DNA of 64,000 bases, from positions 124,001 to 188,000 of the forward strand of contig CAXXKK010000011.1 of NCBI GenBank assembly GCA_963676845.2. Direction: 5' to 3'. The first letter of the stretch is position 1. Each line of letters begins with the position of its first letter. The translations under genes and the position numbers were made by a program. The stretch comes from G963662675 sp963676845. GTDB lineage: Bacteria > Bacteroidota > Bacteroidia > Bacteroidales > Prolixibacteraceae. The notes under the pieces were generated by a model that had not been told where the DNA came from, did not search any database, and worked only from the letters and a program-made list of their open reading frames with translations. Positions 61,000 to 64,000 of the stretch are shown here, one piece after another.

Positions 61000-63345
61000 A
61001 TGATCAGAAAACTATTCATTTTAAGTACTCTTCTTTCTTGTTACATTCTTGGGTGGGGTCAAATTGAAGGACAGGTAATTCGTGGGACGATTATGGATGC
61101 ACTCACTCAATCGACACTTCCGGGAGCAATTGTCATAATTGAAGGGAGCAACCCACAAATTGGCGCTATTACTGATGAAAATGGAGAATTTAACTTTGAA
61201 AACATCAGCCCGGGACGCTATAATTTAAGAGTAAGCTTTTTAGGCTATCAGGATTATGTGTTTCGTGAAGTACTAGTTGGCAGTGGCAAAGAGGTTGTAT
61301 TGAATGCCGGATTAACAGAGCTTTCTGAAAATATCGATGAAATTCAGGTAGTTGCCCGAACATCAAAAGAACAGCCTATCAATACGATGGCAACAATCAG
61401 TGCCAGACAGTTAAGTGTTGAAGAGGCAAATCGCTACGCCGGAGGTTTTGATGATCCTGCGCGTTTGGCAGGTTCTTTCGCCGGAGTAGCTTCTGAGATT
61501 GGAAATAATGGAATAGTTATCCGTGGAAATTCTCCGCGTAACTTACTTTGGCGAATGGAAGGAGTTGAGATTTCAAACCCAACCCACTTTGCCAATGTCA
61601 CGGCTTTTGGAGCAGGAGGAACAACAGCTTTATCAAGTCAGATGTTAGCTAACTCAGACTTTTACACAGGTGCTTTCCCCGCAGAATATGGGAATGCTCT
61701 TTCAGGTGTTTTCGATGTAAGAATGCGTACCGGGAACAATCAGAACTACGAGCATACTTTTCAGGCAGGAATTGTAGGAATTGATTTCGCCTCAGAAGGA
61801 CCATTTAAAAAAGGAGGAGGTTCATCCTATCTGTTCAATTACAGATACTCAACCTATTCTTTGTTAGGACCGCTTATTCCTGAAGAAGCCGGAAATATCG
61901 GATATCAGGATCTATCTTTCAAAATGAATTTTCCGACTAAGGGTGCTGGGAACTTTTCGCTTTGGGGAATTGGGGCAATCGACTCTCAGGATCGTGATCC
62001 AATTGAAAATCCAGAAGATTGGGAAACAGAAATTGACAAACAGGGGTATGAACTTAACCTTTCGATGGGAGCAGTTGGGCTCACACACAAAATGCTCTTT
62101 AATGAAGATACCTATTTACATACAACTTTAGCATTGTCTGGTAATAATACAAAAACGAAATATGATGAACTTGAGAACCAGATGGAATTACAACCTAAAG
62201 AGCGAGTTAATAACAGCACATGGAAGTATACTCTTTCAAGTACAATCAATCATAAGTTTGGAGCAAAGCACAGTAACCGATCGGGAATTGTGTTGAATCA
62301 GCATTTTTATGATGTAAAAAATCAGGAAGCAGAGAATGTAGGGGATGATCTTTCGACATCAGCTAATGAAAATGGGAACACTTTCTCAGCCGAAGCTTAC
62401 TCGCAATCTTTATTAAAGTTGAATAATAAACTTGAGCTGAATCTCGGTATTCATCTACATTATTTTGGGTTAAATGATGAAATTTCTATCGAACCACGAA
62501 TTGGGGCAGAATGGCAAATTACACCAAGTCAATCAATAGGACTAGCTTATGGCCTAAACAGTAGAATTGAAATGATTGGCTTCTACCTGGCTCAGCATGA
62601 AAACAATGGCTCAATCATTCAACCCAACAAAAACCTTAAAATGACCAAAGCTCATCATTTTGGGTTAGCATATGACATTAACATTAATAAAAATACGCGA
62701 CTCAAAATTGAACCTTACTACCAATATTTGTACGATGTACCTGTTATCCCCAATAGCTATTTCTCACTCCAAAACCTGGAATTAGACTGGTTCTTCAATG
62801 AAACACTTATAAATGATGGAACCGGAACTAACATAGGTGTTGATTTTACATTAGAGCGATTTCTAAGAAAAGGGTTTTATTATTTGGCCACTGCATCATT
62901 ATTTGATTCAAAATATAAAGGCGGAGATGGAATTGAACGTAATAGTCTATACAACAAGAATTACATTTTAAATCTATTAGTAGGAAAAGAATGGCAAGTT
63001 GGGAAAAATAATACGAATCTATTCAGCATTAACGGACGATACAGTTTAATGGGTGGCGATCATTATACCGCTCTTATGTATGATGAAACAATCTCTACTG
63101 GGATGTTAACTTATGACTATGCTAATGCTTACAAGCAACAAGAAGATCCAGCCAATGTTCTTTCTTTAAGTTTCTCATATAGAAAGAATAAATCCAATCA
63201 TGCCAGTATTTGGTCACTACACATTTTAAATGTCTTGGGCTATGATGAGTACAGGGGATATGATTTCAATCTTCAAACAGGATTACCAGAAATGCAGTTC
63301 GATCAGATTATGGTTCCCAACCTAAGCTATAAAATTGAATTCTAA
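61000..63345 (+). CDS. TonB-dependent receptor with CarboxypepD_reg-like domain
   Basis: The 781-residue outer-membrane receptor has signal peptide MIRKLFILSTLLSCYILGWG, then a carboxypeptidase-regulatory-like domain at about 27-110 (GTIMDALTQSTLPGAIVIIEGS...GRYNLRVSFLGYQDY). A plug domain follows (ARTSKEQPINTMATISARQLSVEEANRYAGG, GIVIRGNSPRNLLWRMEGVEISNPTHF), then a beta barrel ending LSYKIEF. No SusD partner follows, so it is not a typical polysaccharide-utilisation pair; the ligand is unknown. It is divergent from the PAS-LuxR gene. Confidence 0.9.
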   Translation: MIRKLFILSTLLSCYILGWGQIEGQVIRGTIMDALTQSTLPGAIVIIEGSNPQIGAITDENGEFNFENISPGRYNLRVSFLGYQDYVFREVLVGSGKEVVLNAGLTELSENIDEIQVVARTSKEQPINTMATISARQLSVEEANRYAGGFDDPARLAGSFAGVASEIGNNGIVIRGNSPRNLLWRMEGVEISNPTHFANVTAFGAGGTTALSSQMLANSDFYTGAFPAEYGNALSGVFDVRMRTGNNQNYEHTFQAGIVGIDFASEGPFKKGGGSSYLFNYRYSTYSLLGPLIPEEAGNIGYQDLSFKMNFPTKGAGNFSLWGIGAIDSQDRDPIENPEDWETEIDKQGYELNLSMGAVGLTHKMLFNEDTYLHTTLALSGNNTKTKYDELENQMELQPKERVNNSTWKYTLSSTINHKFGAKHSNRSGIVLNQHFYDVKNQEAENVGDDLSTSANENGNTFSAEAYSQSLLKLNNKLELNLGIHLHYFGLNDEISIEPRIGAEWQITPSQSIGLAYGLNSRIEMIGFYLAQHENNGSIIQPNKNLKMTKAHHFGLAYDININKNTRLKIEPYYQYLYDVPVIPNSYFSLQNLELDWFFNETLINDGTGTNIGVDFTLERFLRKGFYYLATASLFDSKYKGGDGIERNSLYNKNYILNLLVGKEWQVGKNNTNLFSINGRYSLMGGDHYTALMYDETISTGMLTYDYANAYKQQEDPANVLSLSFSYRKNKSNHASIWSLHILNVLGYDEYRGYDFNLQTGLPEMQFDQIMVPNLSYKIEF

Positions 63346-63363
63346 ATGTCCATCGATAAAAAA

Positions 63364-63395
63364 CAGAATCCGGATTGTTGACAATCCAGATTCTG
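63364..63395. terminator. Bidirectional terminator between the TonB receptor and fasciclin genes
   Basis: A 15-bp stem (63364-63378 with 63381-63395; CAGAATC and GATTCTG at the base) with one mismatch lies between two convergent genes. Confidence 0.7.
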
Positions 63396-63427
63396 TGCTA
63401 TCATGGCTAAAAATATATTGAGTGTTA

Positions 63428-64000
63428 CTATGGAATCAGAACCTTATCAATTACATGAACCACTCCATTACTTCCCTGTACGTCAGCCGCAGGTTACATT
63501 AGATGATCCATTTATGGTAACTCCCCCATCTACAACAATATCAAGCGAGTTTCCATTAACAGTTGCAACAGATCCTGTCATTACATCAGATGACAACACA
63601 TTTCCGGAAATAACATGATAAGTTAAAATGGGAACTAAGTCTTCTTTTGTCAGGTCTTCAATTCCATTAATTCCAAGTTCTGAAAATAAGACCTGGAAAG
63701 CTGTATTTGTAGGGGCAAATACGGTAAATGGACCTTCTCCACTAAGTGTTTCAACAAGTTCTGCTTTCACAACTGCATCAACCAAAATTGAGAAATTAGG
63801 GTTATCGATTGCAATATCAACAACCGTTGGAGGAAGGATCACCTCATCGATAATGTGAATCACACCATTGTCTGCCATCACATCAGCCTGGGTAACCATA
63901 GCACTGTTGTTTAATGACACCCCAGTTTCTGTATTAACAAGCAACGATACACTATTATCACTATATGTTGAAAGAGTTGAATAATAACCCGAAGAAATAG
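63428..64000 (-). CDS. Fasciclin-domain protein (5' end beyond window; frame break near 3' end)
   Basis: The frame is open to the right edge of the window, so the N-terminus is missing. It holds the end of one FAS1 domain (MADNGVIHIIDEVILPP) and a second, nearly complete one (ILVDAVVKAELVETLSG, FTVFAPTNTAF, ILTYHVISGNVLSSD). The direct frame stops at 63483 after SSNVTCG. Removing one base of the GG at 63492-63493 restores AADVQGSNGVVHVIDKVLIP with a stop at 63428, the normal FAS1 ending. FAS1 proteins are extracellular adhesion modules. A terminator follows. Confidence 0.88.

Noticed and set aside
63403..63618. Forward open frames opposite the fasciclin gene
   Set aside because: They are shadows of the minus-strand FAS1 sequence and overlap the terminator side; no family resemblance.

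Overview
The window looks like chromosome from a Bacteroidota bacterium, probably of the Bacteroidales/Marinilabiliales type (the rank below phylum is inference). Supporting signs are an LpxC-FabZ fusion, a SecD-SecF fusion, a type IX secretion sorting domain, a TonB-dependent receptor with a carboxypeptidase-regulatory-like domain, weak Shine-Dalgarno sites, and repeated promoters of the form TTTG-N19-TAnnTTTG. Most of the window is conserved housekeeping sequence, interrupted by an AT-rich accessory and repeat-rich stretch at about 14.6-25.4 kb.

Layout. 1-3.1 kb: sufBCD Fe-S assembly operon (minus), divergent from thiL. 4.4-8.3 kb: a lipoprotein, then the lipid A genes lpxA, lpxC-fabZ and lpxD. 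8.4-14.6 kb: an HD phosphohydrolase, then rimP-nusA-infB behind a consensus promoter and a leader hairpin. 14.7-25.4 kb: small secreted proteins, AMMECR1, a 21-bp minisatellite, a secreted protein with twenty decapeptide repeats, a two-gene SLATT cassette (candidate defence system), a glutamine amidotransferase and several families of palindromic intergenic repeats. 25.4-30.3 kb: an overlapping operon of two polysaccharide deacetylases, a FemAB-like protein and a GNAT, downstream of radC. 30.5-43.3 kb: a transmembrane regulator-like protein, an oxidoreductase, a TolB-like protein, rpsT with tRNA-Glu, oxyR, an RNA methyltransferase, a C-S lyase with comB, two tandem secreted paralogues, mdh and a small retropepsin-like protease. 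43.4-54.4 kb: secDF, a FadL-type porin, trkH, tatA, lolD, a TIGR02757 protein, a membrane-anchored receiver and an S41 protease. 54.6-58.1 kb: an alkyladenine glycosylase, then rplM-rpsI-rpsB-tsf. 58.2-64 kb: an epimerase/SDR pair, a PAS-LuxR regulator divergent from a TonB receptor, and a fasciclin protein cut by the window end.

Two points cut across the window. First, seven reading-frame breaks occur in six genes, including essential ones (sufB, rplM). Each is repaired by removing one base, in every case readable as a surplus base in a homopolymer run. This points to assembly or sequencing error, so I annotate these as single genes. Second, the most novel-looking material is the SLATT cassette (21.9-23.2 kb, possibly with the next gene) and the modular palindrome array at 24.9-25.3 kb. 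Its hairpin stems differ from copy to copy by compensatory changes, and its A-B-C module order recurs at 17.9 kb.
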